A DNA stretch of 37,640 bases from Tropicimonas isoalkanivorans. GTDB lineage: Bacteria > Pseudomonadota > Alphaproteobacteria > Rhodobacterales > Rhodobacteraceae. A program made the translations under genes and the position numbers. The notes below the pieces were generated by a model, which saw nothing but the letters and a program-made list of their open reading frames with translations, made no database searches and was not told where the DNA came from. The DNA is taken from contig NZ_FOLG01000024.1 of NCBI RefSeq assembly GCF_900112335.1, forward strand, positions 1 through 37,640, read 5' to 3'. Below, piece after piece: positions 21,733-29,113 of this stretch; within the stretch, counting starts at the first letter, position 1; every line of letters starts with the position of its first letter.

Positions 21733-23935
21733 ACCGCCCCTCTGCCTTTAGGACTGCGGGCGTAAGCCCGGCAGGTGCGAGTATCTCGGCCAACGCATCG
21801 CTCACGCCCGTGGCCATGTCGCGCCCGCCGCAGACCATCACACGCGCCCCGTCGCAGATAAGCCGGGCCACCTGCGCCGCGTCGGCGCGCAAGGCGTCCT
21901 GCACATAACTGCGCCGCGCGCCGCGCGAGACGGCGGTGACAAGCCGGGTCAACCGCCCCTCAGCCTGCCAGCCGGGCATCTCTTCGCCATAGAAGAAATC
22001 GCTGTCCGCATGCCGCATCCCGAAAAACAGGTGCACGGGCCTGTGCCGCGCATTGCCGCGGATGAAGCCCGCCAGCGGCCCGATGCCGGTGCCCGCCCCG
22101 ATCAGGATCAGCGGGGTGAGACCGCGACCGGCGTCAAAGCCGGGATTGCGCCGCAGGAAGGCCCGGACCGTATCGCCCGGTTCCAGCGCGGTCAGCTGGC
22201 CCGAGGCCAGACCGCCCGGATGCTTGCGCACCACGATCTCGACGAACCCGTCGCGCCGGCCCGAGGCCAGCGAATAGAGGCGCGGCATCGGGCTGCCCTG
22301 CGGCAGGACGCCGATCAGGTCGCCCGCCTGGAACCGTGCGAAGCCCGTGCCCGTCAGCCGTTGCCACGGCGTTGCGCGCGGCAGGGCGAAGCGCAGGATC
22401 GCGGCCCCCGCCTGCATCTCGGCCCCGTAGTTGCGCCGCGAGACGAGGGTCAATGTTTCGGTGCGCGGCGAAACGGGCTGGTGAGAAAGCTCGAGAGAGA
22501 TGCCAAGCACCTCGCCAAGAGCTCGGCCCCAGCGCGCGAAATCCTGTGGCGATTGGCGGTCGATCGTGTCCAGCGGCATGAGTTCGGCCCAGCCCTTCGC
22601 CTGCGCCGCTGCCGCAACGGCCTTGGCGAAGGCGCAATAGGACGGAAAGCTGCGGTCGCCGAAGCCGAGCAGGGCCATCGGGATATCAGGCGCAGGGGCC
22701 GACGCGTTCATCCGGTCGAGGAGCCCCTTGGCCGAGGCGGGCGCCGCGCCATCGCCATAAGTCGCGGCGAGGACGATGATGCGCTCTGCACGGGCGTAGC
22801 GCTCTGGTGCGAAGCCCGACATCGGGCCAACATGGACGCCCTGCCCCGCTGCCGTCAGCGCGGCATGCAGGGTCGCGGCGAAGCCCCAGGTGCTGCCACC
22901 CTCGCTGCCGACAAGAATGATCGTCTCGGCACGGCCCGCGGGCTGGTTGCCCCGGATGCGCGGCCGCCCGCGCCGCCCGGCAAGCCAGATCAAGACGCCG
23001 GTCACGCCCATCGCCGGCACTCCGAGCGCCATCATCCCGAGCACAAGGCCGAGCATCGCGGCCCCCTGCCCCGTGTGCAGCATGTAAATGGTTTCCGAGA
23101 CGCGCTCCCACCCGGTCAGGTCGGCCCATGCCACGAGCGCGCCGGTTCCCTGGTCAAGATAGCCGGTGCCCCGGTCGGTCTTCAGTGTGAACACGTCCGT
23201 CGCATCGCCGGGATAGGGAAAGCTCAGTTCGCGCAGCTCGGCGACGGGCGTCTGCAGCAGCGTGGCCATCTGATCGAGAGCGAACCCAATCTCTCCGCTC
23301 ACTTCGGTGGGATCAGCCGGCAGGACGCCACCGTCCGGCAAAAGATCGAAGGTGGAGGCTGTCATCCAGAGGGCGGTGGTGGAGGACAGAACGAGGCCGA
23401 TGACGGCGATCCGGGCGATCTCGACATGCAGCCTGCCCGTGAACGGACCGCGCAAGGACGCGAACCAGTGCCGCCATCCGCCCGCCCGTCGCACGACCAG
23501 CATAGCACCCGAGAGCGAGAGGACCAGCATCGCCGCGGCCCCGGCGGCCATGGCGATGCGCCCGCCATCCCCGAGGAAGAGCGAGCGATGAAAGTTGGTG
23601 AGCCAGCGAAGCGCCTGGTTCGGGTCGGCCGAGGCCACGCCCGCGCCCGTCGCCGGGTCGATCACGGCAGCACCCGGCGCGCCCTGATCGAACCAATAGG
23701 CGGTGATCCGACCGGAGGGCGACCGCCGGATCTGCTCGACGCCCGGATAGACGACCTGGATGCGCTCCGCGAGGGTGGCGACTGTCAGGCCAGTCTCCAC
23801 CTGCGGCGCGGTGATGCGCTCGACTGCCGGAAAGACCGAGAGCGCAGCGCCGCTCAGGCTCAGGATCGTGACGAGCGCGAGTGCCAGAAGACCCGGCCAG
23901 CGATGGAGTGTACGGATCATGGCCCTGCCCCTCAC
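21713..23935 (-). CDS. PepSY-TM/flavodoxin/ferredoxin-reductase fusion flavoprotein
   Basis: A 740-residue membrane flavoprotein. The N-terminal ~340 residues form a PepSY-associated membrane domain with about four helices ('IRTLHRWPGLLALALVTILSLSG', a helix near 125-150, one near 175-190, one near 300-320) and a periplasmic PepSY part. A flavodoxin domain follows ('IILVGSEGGSTWGFAATLHAAL', 'LAATYGDGAAPASA', 'LLGFGDRSFPSYCAFAKA'), then a CysJ-like reductase with FAD motif 'PRLYSLAS' and NADP site 'LILIGAGTGIGPLAGFIRG', ending 'GRYVEDVY'. It probably passes electrons from NADPH through FAD and FMN across the membrane. The start at 23935 overlaps the DUF2271 stop (ATGA); ATG 23920 is an alternative. 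Confidence 0.88.
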   Translation of the reverse strand: MRGRAMIRTLHRWPGLLALALVTILSLSGAALSVFPAVERITAPQVETGLTVATLAERIQVVYPGVEQIRRSPSGRITAYWFDQGAPGAAVIDPATGAGVASADPNQALRWLTNFHRSLFLGDGGRIAMAAGAAAMLVLSLSGAMLVVRRAGGWRHWFASLRGPFTGRLHVEIARIAVIGLVLSSTTALWMTASTFDLLPDGGVLPADPTEVSGEIGFALDQMATLLQTPVAELRELSFPYPGDATDVFTLKTDRGTGYLDQGTGALVAWADLTGWERVSETIYMLHTGQGAAMLGLVLGMMALGVPAMGVTGVLIWLAGRRGRPRIRGNQPAGRAETIILVGSEGGSTWGFAATLHAALTAAGQGVHVGPMSGFAPERYARAERIIVLAATYGDGAAPASAKGLLDRMNASAPAPDIPMALLGFGDRSFPSYCAFAKAVAAAAQAKGWAELMPLDTIDRQSPQDFARWGRALGEVLGISLELSHQPVSPRTETLTLVSRRNYGAEMQAGAAILRFALPRATPWQRLTGTGFARFQAGDLIGVLPQGSPMPRLYSLASGRRDGFVEIVVRKHPGGLASGQLTALEPGDTVRAFLRRNPGFDAGRGLTPLILIGAGTGIGPLAGFIRGNARHRPVHLFFGMRHADSDFFYGEEMPGWQAEGRLTRLVTAVSRGARRSYVQDALRADAAQVARLICDGARVMVCGGRDMATGVSDALAEILAPAGLTPAVLKAEGRYVEDVY

Positions 23936-24402
23936 ATGTCGTAGGAGAAGTTGGCGATGTAGCGCCGCCCGCTCACCGGCGTGCCCGCGCCCGCCGTCGT
24001 CAGCGGCACGGCCACCTCGTTCGGGCTGTCGCGCATATCCTCGACTGCCGCGTCGATGTGCAGCGTGTAGCCCGCATCGAACAGCGCGTCGGCCAGATCG
24101 AGCGTGATCTCGAGACTGCGGCCCGCGCCGACGCTGGCGCCGGTGATACCGTTTACCTGCGCGGTATCGCCGCCCGTGGCACGGTACCAGTCGCTCAGAT
24201 GCTCGTAGTACTTGGACTTGCCACCAGCCATCCAGAGACTGCCGACATAGGCGCCCGAGGCGTCGGTAACGTAAAGCGCGAGGTAAGCGCCGTCGCCACC
24301 ATAGTTGTTAAGGGTGGTTGTGAGCGTCACGGGCCGTGCCATAGCGAGGCCGGGAAGCGTGAGTGCGGTGGTAAGCGCGAGCGTTGCGAGAAGTGATTTC
24401 AT
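23932..24402 (-). CDS. DUF2271 periplasmic protein with candidate FMN-attachment motif
   Basis: A 156-residue protein with a Sec signal peptide (MKSLLATLALTTALTLPGLAMA, cleavage after ~A22). The mature part matches DUF2271: 'NNYGGDGAYLALYVTDASGAYVGSLWMAGG', 'YYEHLSDWYRAT' and 'RYIANFSYDM'. The segment 'NGITGASVG' contains TGAS (T87-S90), the form of motif on which ApbE attaches FMN through the Thr. Together with ApbE two genes downstream this suggests a flavinylated periplasmic electron carrier, reduced by the PepSY-flavodoxin-reductase fusion. The flavinylation is predicted from motif and context only. Confidence 0.83.
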   Translation of the reverse strand: MKSLLATLALTTALTLPGLAMARPVTLTTTLNNYGGDGAYLALYVTDASGAYVGSLWMAGGKSKYYEHLSDWYRATGGDTAQVNGITGASVGAGRSLEITLDLADALFDAGYTLHIDAAVEDMRDSPNEVAVPLTTAGAGTPVSGRRYIANFSYDM

Positions 24403-24437
24403 GGGAATGATCCTTGTTCAGGGTGCTTCGGAGCTGT

Positions 24438-24818
24438 TCAGTTCACCTGAACCTGCGGAGGGGCGCCGTTTCCGAAGAGGCCGTTCTGCGGAGGAGCGAC
24501 CGTTCCAGCGGGCGCGGGATTGCGGGCGCCACCGCGGTCGTCGTCATCATCCTCGTAGTCCATCTCGACGATCTGCAGCGTCGCCGGATCGAACTTCACC
24601 TCGATCTCGCGGCCATTCTGGTCTCGGCCTTCGATTTCGTAGCAGCCGTCGTCGATCTCGAAGTCGCGCACCGTCCAACCGTTCTGTTCGGCCATCTGCA
24701 TGGCGGCCTCGCGCGGCTGCCACTGGTCACGGGGCGCATTGCAATCATCGTCGTCGGCCAGCGCAGCGCCGGCGGGCAAAAGTGCGATCAGGGCAAGGGC
24801 GGTCAGGGTCTTTTTCAT
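24438..24818 (-). CDS. Secreted PepSY-domain protein, first gene of the flavin/metal operon
   Basis: A 126-residue protein: signal peptide 'MKKTLTALALIALLPAGAALA', then a PepSY domain ('REAAMQMAEQNGWTVRDFEIDDGCYEIEGRDQNGREIEVKFDPATLQIVEMDYEDDDDD') and a Pro/Gly-rich tail. Two cysteines in the mature part (near C24 and in 'DDGCYE') could pair. The start at 24818 has AAGGA ten bases upstream; the longer frame from 24857 would include promoter sequence. A close homologue lies at 26341-26658. It leads the operon that continues with DUF2271 after 35 bases, and sits downstream of a facing pair of 17-bp boxes. Confidence 0.83.
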   Translation of the reverse strand: MKKTLTALALIALLPAGAALADDDDCNAPRDQWQPREAAMQMAEQNGWTVRDFEIDDGCYEIEGRDQNGREIEVKFDPATLQIVEMDYEDDDDDRGGARNPAPAGTVAPPQNGLFGNGAPPQVQVN

Positions 24819-24863
24819 GGCAAGGGGTCCTTTCGTTTGATGAGACCAATCTGGCACCCCGAC

Positions 24864-24912
24864 CTGAGGGCATCCTGACGCCCCAGCGATTCCTGCTTCA
24901 GCTTGCCGTCAG
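24864..24912. promoter_or_regulatory. Facing pair of 17-bp operator boxes before the PepSY-DUF2271 operon
   Basis: Plus strand 24864-24880 reads CTGAGGGCATCCTGACG; minus strand 24912-24896 reads CTGACGGCAAGCTGAAG. Each box holds two CTGA half-sites 11 bases apart, the phasing typical of OmpR/PhoB-type regulators. The boxes face each other with a 15-base gap, 46 bases upstream of the PepSY start. The same arrangement recurs at 26710-26759 next to the regulator gene. Confidence 0.7.
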
Positions 24913-24913
24913 G

Positions 24914-24943
24914 AAAATGGCCCCGCCGATGATGACGGGGCCA
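24914..24943 (-). terminator. Rho-independent terminator after the ferric-reductase-like gene
   Basis: On the minus strand TGGCCCCG and CGGGGCCA form an 8-bp perfect stem with a 10-base loop, followed by TTTTCC. It lies 55 bases beyond the reductase stop and separates the two PepSY-led transcripts, while abutting the operator boxes of the second one. Confidence 0.82.
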
Positions 24944-24998
24944 AAAAGATGCGAGCGCAGGCTACAGGGCTGGCATGGCTATACGCCCTGCCCCGCGT

Positions 24999-26348
24999 TC
25001 AGGTGAATTCGAACTGCTCGAAGCGGACACGGCGAGGCGTTTGGCCTTGTGCTTTCAAGCCCTTGAGAATCCCGTCCTTCAGACCGGTTGGGCCGCAGAA
25101 CCACAGATCGGCTTGCCGGATCGCGAAAGGGACCGCGCCAATCAGGCGCTCGGCCGTGAGCCTGCCATCGCGCGTCGTAACGACCACCTCGAAACTGAAC
25201 CTCGGGTTGCGGGCAGCCGCAGCGCGCAACGTCTCTACGCCAATCGCCTCCTCTTGTGTCGGAACGCAGTAGATGAGGTGAATGTCGCGACTCTCCGCCT
25301 CTGTCAGGCTTTCCGCCCAGGCGAGGAACGGCGTGATACCGATGCCGCCGGCAAGCCATATTTGGCGCGCACCGCCCTTGCGGAAATTGAACCGTCCATA
25401 TGGCCCTTCGACCTGCACGCGCGTTCCGGTCCGCAAGATGGCGGGCAGGCTTCGTGTCCAGCCACCCAACCCCCTGATGCAGAACGTCAGGGTGCCGTCA
25501 GGGCGCGGGGCGCTGGCAATCGTGAAAGGGTGCGGCTCGGACAGTCCTGCCTCTGGCGCGCGGAAGAAGGCGAATTGCCCCGGCCGCCACCGCATGGCCC
25601 GCCCCTCGGGGCGGAGGGTTAGCGTGGTGGTGTCCTTGGTCTGGCTGATCTCTGTGACGGTGAATTCTCTACGCCGCAGGTACGGGGCGACCAGCTCGGT
25701 GAATATCCACGCGATCACTCCGGCGATGCCGAATGTGTTCAGAAGCACCGAGAGCGATGGATCTACCTCTGTCGGCAGGTCGACGAAGAACTGGTGAAAG
25801 ACCACGATTGCAAAAAGGGCCCCCATGAAACGATGGCTGAACCGCCAGATTTGATAGGGGATTTCCAGTGGGGTGAAGGGCAATCTCCGGAACCAGCTGA
25901 CAGCAACCAGGGCAAGAAGCGCGTTGAAGGCAAGTTCGCCCGCCTCTTCACCAAGTTCACCAAGGGAGGTTTCACGCACCAAACGCTCGAAATCCGGCTC
26001 GATCTGTTGGTGCAGGATCATCAGGACCATTGCGGAAATACCAAGCCACTTGTGGACCCGGTACATGCGATCGAGACCGCCGAACAACGGCTCCACCAGC
26101 GGCGGCCGTGCGGCGAGGATCAGGGTCTGTGCCATCGCGACAACTGCCGCGGCCCCGACGGCGATGCCGAGCGCGGCATCCGCACCATAAGTCGCATAGG
26201 TGTTGAAACCGAGCAAAGCCGCCAGCAGGCATGGCAACGCAACCAGCACCGGGCCCGTCAGGGCTAGAGGAGAGTTTAGGGAAAGCCGGGAGAGTGGCGG
26301 CAGGCTCGGCACCGGGACAATACCGTCGCGACGCGCTGCATCAGTCAT
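24999..26348 (-). CDS. Ferric-reductase-like transmembrane flavoprotein
   Basis: A 449-residue membrane protein. After a ~25-residue N-terminus come about six helices of a ferric-reductase-like domain, with histidines positioned for heme ligation ('YRVHKWLGISAMVLMILHQQ', 'RFSHRFMGALFAIVVFHQFFVD'). The C-terminal half is a ferredoxin-reductase module: 'WRPGQFAFFRAP', FAD motif 'PHPFTIAS', NAD(P) site 'LAGGIGITPFLAWAES' and 'LWFCGPTGLKDGIL'. It should move electrons from cytoplasmic NAD(P)H through FAD and heme to an outside acceptor such as Fe(III). The ATG at 26348 overlaps the stop of the upstream PepSY gene, so both are translated together; ATG 26384 is unlikely. Confidence 0.88.
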   Translation of the reverse strand: MTDAARRDGIVPVPSLPPLSRLSLNSPLALTGPVLVALPCLLAALLGFNTYATYGADAALGIAVGAAAVVAMAQTLILAARPPLVEPLFGGLDRMYRVHKWLGISAMVLMILHQQIEPDFERLVRETSLGELGEEAGELAFNALLALVAVSWFRRLPFTPLEIPYQIWRFSHRFMGALFAIVVFHQFFVDLPTEVDPSLSVLLNTFGIAGVIAWIFTELVAPYLRRREFTVTEISQTKDTTTLTLRPEGRAMRWRPGQFAFFRAPEAGLSEPHPFTIASAPRPDGTLTFCIRGLGGWTRSLPAILRTGTRVQVEGPYGRFNFRKGGARQIWLAGGIGITPFLAWAESLTEAESRDIHLIYCVPTQEEAIGVETLRAAAARNPRFSFEVVVTTRDGRLTAERLIGAVPFAIRQADLWFCGPTGLKDGILKGLKAQGQTPRRVRFEQFEFT

Positions 26349-26658
26349 CGTCGCGTCTCTCGTGATCCCGCTCGCGGCGATCATCCTCGTCGTCCTCGTA
26401 TTCGAACTCGATTACCTCCAGCGTGGCCGGGTGGACAGTCACCTCGATCGCACGCCCCTCGGCATCCCTCCCGTCGATCTCGTAGCAGCCGTCATCGATC
26501 TTGATCCGGCGCACCGTCCAACCATTTTCCTCGGCCAGCATGGCAACAGCATCGCGCGGCTGCCAGTCGGCCATCGGCACGAAGCAATCGTCGTCAGCCA
26601 GCGCCGCGCCGGCCGTAAAGACCGCGAGAAAGCCGATAATTGTCAATGTCTTCTTCAT
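26341..26658 (-). CDS. Secreted PepSY-domain protein paired with the ferric-reductase-like protein
   Basis: A 105-residue protein: signal peptide 'MKKTLTIIGFLAVFTAGAALA', then a PepSY domain ('WQPRDAVAMLAEENGWTVRRIKIDDGCYEIDGRDAEGRAIEVTVHPATLEVIEFEYEDDEDD') and a charged RDHERRDDD tail. It is clearly a paralogue of the PepSY protein at 24438-24818. AGGAG lies eight bases before the ATG at 26658. The stop overlaps the reductase start, so the pair is coupled. Its promoter faces that of the response-regulator gene across a pair of operator boxes. Confidence 0.85.
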   Translation of the reverse strand: MKKTLTIIGFLAVFTAGAALADDDCFVPMADWQPRDAVAMLAEENGWTVRRIKIDDGCYEIDGRDAEGRAIEVTVHPATLEVIEFEYEDDEDDRRERDHERRDDD

Positions 26659-26709
26659 GGGGCACACTCCTAGTGGCTCGCCTCTTGATGCCATTCATGC
26701 GCCGCGAAG

Positions 26710-26759
26710 CTGACGGCAGCCTGAAGGGGCTCGACCCACAAGCTTCAGCTTCGTGTCAG
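26710..26759. promoter_or_regulatory. Facing pair of 17-bp operator boxes between PepSY and response-regulator genes
   Basis: Plus strand 26710-26726 reads CTGACGGCAGCCTGAAG; minus strand 26759-26743 reads CTGACACGAAGCTGAAG. Both have CTGA half-sites 11 bases apart and together form a dyad with a 16-base gap. They lie ~50 bases from each of the two divergent start codons and match the pair at 24864-24912 in sequence and geometry, so they are likely binding sites of the encoded OmpR-type regulator. Confidence 0.72.
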
Positions 26760-26803
26760 CCAGACGGATCATGGAGGGACATCAGGAAAGGACGGGTACG
26801 ACC

Positions 26804-27463
26804 ATGCGCATATTGCTGATCGAGGACGACACGACTCTTGGCGCTGCCGTGCGCGACCAGATCGCAGCTGATGGCCAGTCAGTAGACTGGGTCACGCGGC
26901 TAGACGCGGCGGCAGACGCGATGAGCGCAACCTCTTACGACCTGCTCCTGCTCGACCTCATGCTGCCAGACGGACGTGGTATCGGGTTCCTCAAGGGCCT
27001 CAGGACGCGTGGAGACGTGACGCCGGTCATCATCCTGACGGCGCTCGACCAGGTGTCCGATAGGATCGAAGGCCTCAATGCGGGCGCTGACGACTATCTT
27101 GTGAAGCCCTTCGACCTGTCGGAACTGTCGGCACGGATCGGATCGGTCGCGCGGCGCTACAGCGGCAACCCCAACCCGATCCTGACCCACGGACCGCTCG
27201 ACATCGACCTTGCCGCGCGCAGCGTCCATCGGGATGGCAGACATGTGCCGCTGACGGCGCGGGAATGGGCGCTCTTCGAGGCCTTCCTGGCGCGTCCCGG
27301 GCAGCTCCTGTCCAAGGCGCAGTTGGAGGAGAAGCTCTACGCTTTCGACGCCGAAGTCGAGAGCAACACCATCGAGGTGCACGTGAGCCGCCTGCGCAAG
27401 AAACTGGGGAGCGCCATCATCGAGACCGAGCGCGGCATGGGTTACCGGCTGGGCAAGCCATGA
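26804..27463 (+). CDS. OmpR-family response regulator
   Basis: A 219-residue two-domain regulator. Receiver domain: acidic pair D8-D9, phospho-acceptor D51 in 'LLLLDLMLPDG', and K101 in 'YLVKPFD'. C-terminal winged helix: 'LTAREWALFEAFLARPGQLLSKAQLEEKLY' and 'SNTIEVHVSRLRKKLGSAIIETERGMGYRL'. I used ATG 26804 (AAAGGA upstream) since 'MRILLIEDD' is the usual start; the frame extends to 26753 without a better site. Its stop overlaps the kinase start. It is divergent from the PepSY-reductase pair and next to the facing operator boxes, so it probably controls both PepSY operons. Confidence 0.93.
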   Translation: MRILLIEDDTTLGAAVRDQIAADGQSVDWVTRLDAAADAMSATSYDLLLLDLMLPDGRGIGFLKGLRTRGDVTPVIILTALDQVSDRIEGLNAGADDYLVKPFDLSELSARIGSVARRYSGNPNPILTHGPLDIDLAARSVHRDGRHVPLTAREWALFEAFLARPGQLLSKAQLEEKLYAFDAEVESNTIEVHVSRLRKKLGSAIIETERGMGYRLGKP

Positions 27464-28827
27464 TGTGGCCATCCAGCCTTCAGGTACGGCTCGGCTTGTC
27501 ACTCGGCCTTGTGCTGACGATCCTCTGGCTCGCCGCCGCCACGGTTACCGCGGTGATCGTTCGGGGCGAGATGGACGAGGTCTTCGACAGCGCCCTGCGC
27601 GAAACCGCCGAGCGCATCCTTCCGCTGGCCGTGACCGACATCGTCGGCCGAGAAGATCAGGGTGTGACGCAGCGCCTCGCGCCGATCCGGGAGCATGACG
27701 AGTTCTTCACCTACATCGTACGCGATGCCGAGGGACGCATTTTGCTGCAATCCCATGCGGCGGACCCTGCCGTGTTCCCTCCATACGACGGGCCGGGATT
27801 TGGGCAGAACGCCACACATCGCCTCTACAGCGACGCGGCGCTCCAGGGGACGATCAGCATCACCGTGGCCGAACCGTTGGCGCATCGCGCATCGGTTGCT
27901 CTTGAAATCCAGATGGGCCTCGGCCTGCCGCTGCTGGTCGTGCTGCCGTTGGCGCTCGCGTCGATTATTCTCGCTGTGCGCTTTAGCCTCGCCCCTCTCC
28001 ATCGGTTCCGTACGCGGCTTGAAGCGCGCGGCGTGCGCGACCTGTCAGAAGTACCCGCGGCCGACCTGCCGACCGAAATCGGACCGCTGGCCGCAACCTT
28101 GAACAGCCTTTTGGCTCGGTTGCGCGACGCGTTCGAGGCTGAGCGAAGTTTTGCAGCCAATGCGGCTCATGAACTAAGGACACCATTGGCGGGCGCTATC
28201 GCCCAGGCGCAGCGACTGCGGTCAGAGACCAAAGATCCGACCATCGACGCCCGTGCCGCCGAGATCGAGGCAACGCTCAAGCGTCTCACTCGGCTTTCCG
28301 AGCGTCTCCTGCAGCTTGCGCGGGCGGAAGGCGGTAGACTTCGGATGGACCAGAGCGCTGATGTCAGAACCATCACTCGGGTCGTGGTGGAAGATATCGC
28401 GCGCACCACAGAGAACGGGCGCCTTACGTTGAACTTGCCGGACACGCCTGTCTTGTCTGATATCGACCCCGACGCATTAGGAATTCTGTGCCGGAATCTG
28501 GTGGAAAACGCCCTACGCCACGGGGCGCAGAATGCCCCAGTCGCGGTTACACTCACGAGCGAGGGGCAGTTGATCGTGGCGAACGAGGGCCCCGCGGTAG
28601 CAACCGAAACACTCGAACGCCTGACAGGGCGCTTCGAGAGGGCAGATGCAAAAACTGATGGTAGCGGGCTTGGCCTCGCTATCGTCTCAGCCATCGCAGA
28701 ACGGATCGAAACCTCTCTCTTGCTCCAGTCACCACGTCCCGGTGAAACTTCTGGATTTCAGGCATCCGTCAGATTGCCAACGGATGCTCCAAATGCCCAT
28801 GTGAAAGATCGGGAGCATTGGCCTTGA
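27460..28827 (+). CDS. Membrane sensor histidine kinase
   Basis: A 455-residue kinase. TM1 lies at ~12-33, followed by a ~115-residue periplasmic sensor region, TM2 at ~154-173, a HAMP-like segment, the HisKA box 'FAANAAHELRTPLAG' with H237, the N-box 'LCRNLVENALRHG' and the G-box 'GSGLGLAIVSAIAE'. The start ATG 27460 overlaps the response-regulator stop (ATGATG), so the two are translationally coupled and are cognate partners. The signal sensed is unknown; given the regulon it may be metal or redox stress in the periplasm. After the stop, 28828-28950 holds no gene. Confidence 0.92.
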   Translation: MMWPSSLQVRLGLSLGLVLTILWLAAATVTAVIVRGEMDEVFDSALRETAERILPLAVTDIVGREDQGVTQRLAPIREHDEFFTYIVRDAEGRILLQSHAADPAVFPPYDGPGFGQNATHRLYSDAALQGTISITVAEPLAHRASVALEIQMGLGLPLLVVLPLALASIILAVRFSLAPLHRFRTRLEARGVRDLSEVPAADLPTEIGPLAATLNSLLARLRDAFEAERSFAANAAHELRTPLAGAIAQAQRLRSETKDPTIDARAAEIEATLKRLTRLSERLLQLARAEGGRLRMDQSADVRTITRVVVEDIARTTENGRLTLNLPDTPVLSDIDPDALGILCRNLVENALRHGAQNAPVAVTLTSEGQLIVANEGPAVATETLERLTGRFERADAKTDGSGLGLAIVSAIAERIETSLLLQSPRPGETSGFQASVRLPTDAPNAHVKDREHWP

Positions 28828-28950
28828 AGTCTCACGTCGCAGCGCCCCGAGGGGTGCGGTGTCGATGATGGTTGTTGTAGACATGATTCTTCATTCTGAA
28901 TGCGAGTAATCGCGCTCATCCCATTGATATTATTACACTATAGGGTGATT

Positions 28951-28971
28951 GGGGGCGGAATCTCCGCCCCC
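28951..28971 (-). terminator. Terminator hairpin after the repC-linked ParB-like gene
   Basis: GGGGGCGGA and TCCGCCCCC form a perfect 9-bp stem with a three-base loop. On the minus strand it follows 12 bases after the TAA at 28984-28986, which is the stop of the ParB-like gene in its shifted frame. No U-tract follows, so efficiency is uncertain; it may also act on the plus strand for the kinase transcript. Confidence 0.6.
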
Positions 28972-29113
28972 CGCTGGATCACGTTATTCCGAGGCCAGCA
29001 TCGACGCGCCTTCAGCAGGCAGGTCATCCGTCAGAAATGCAGGAAGGTCAGCTTCACTGACGCTGTCAGCCGCTTCGGCATCCGCCCCCTGCCCTTCGGC
29101 ATGGTCCTCATCG

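Noticed and set aside
22010-23944. 644-codon plus-strand ORF opposite the PepSY-flavodoxin-reductase gene
   Set aside because: It is the antisense shadow of a well-supported flavoprotein; its translation is rich in Arg/Gly/His without domain motifs, as expected for the complement of a high-GC gene.
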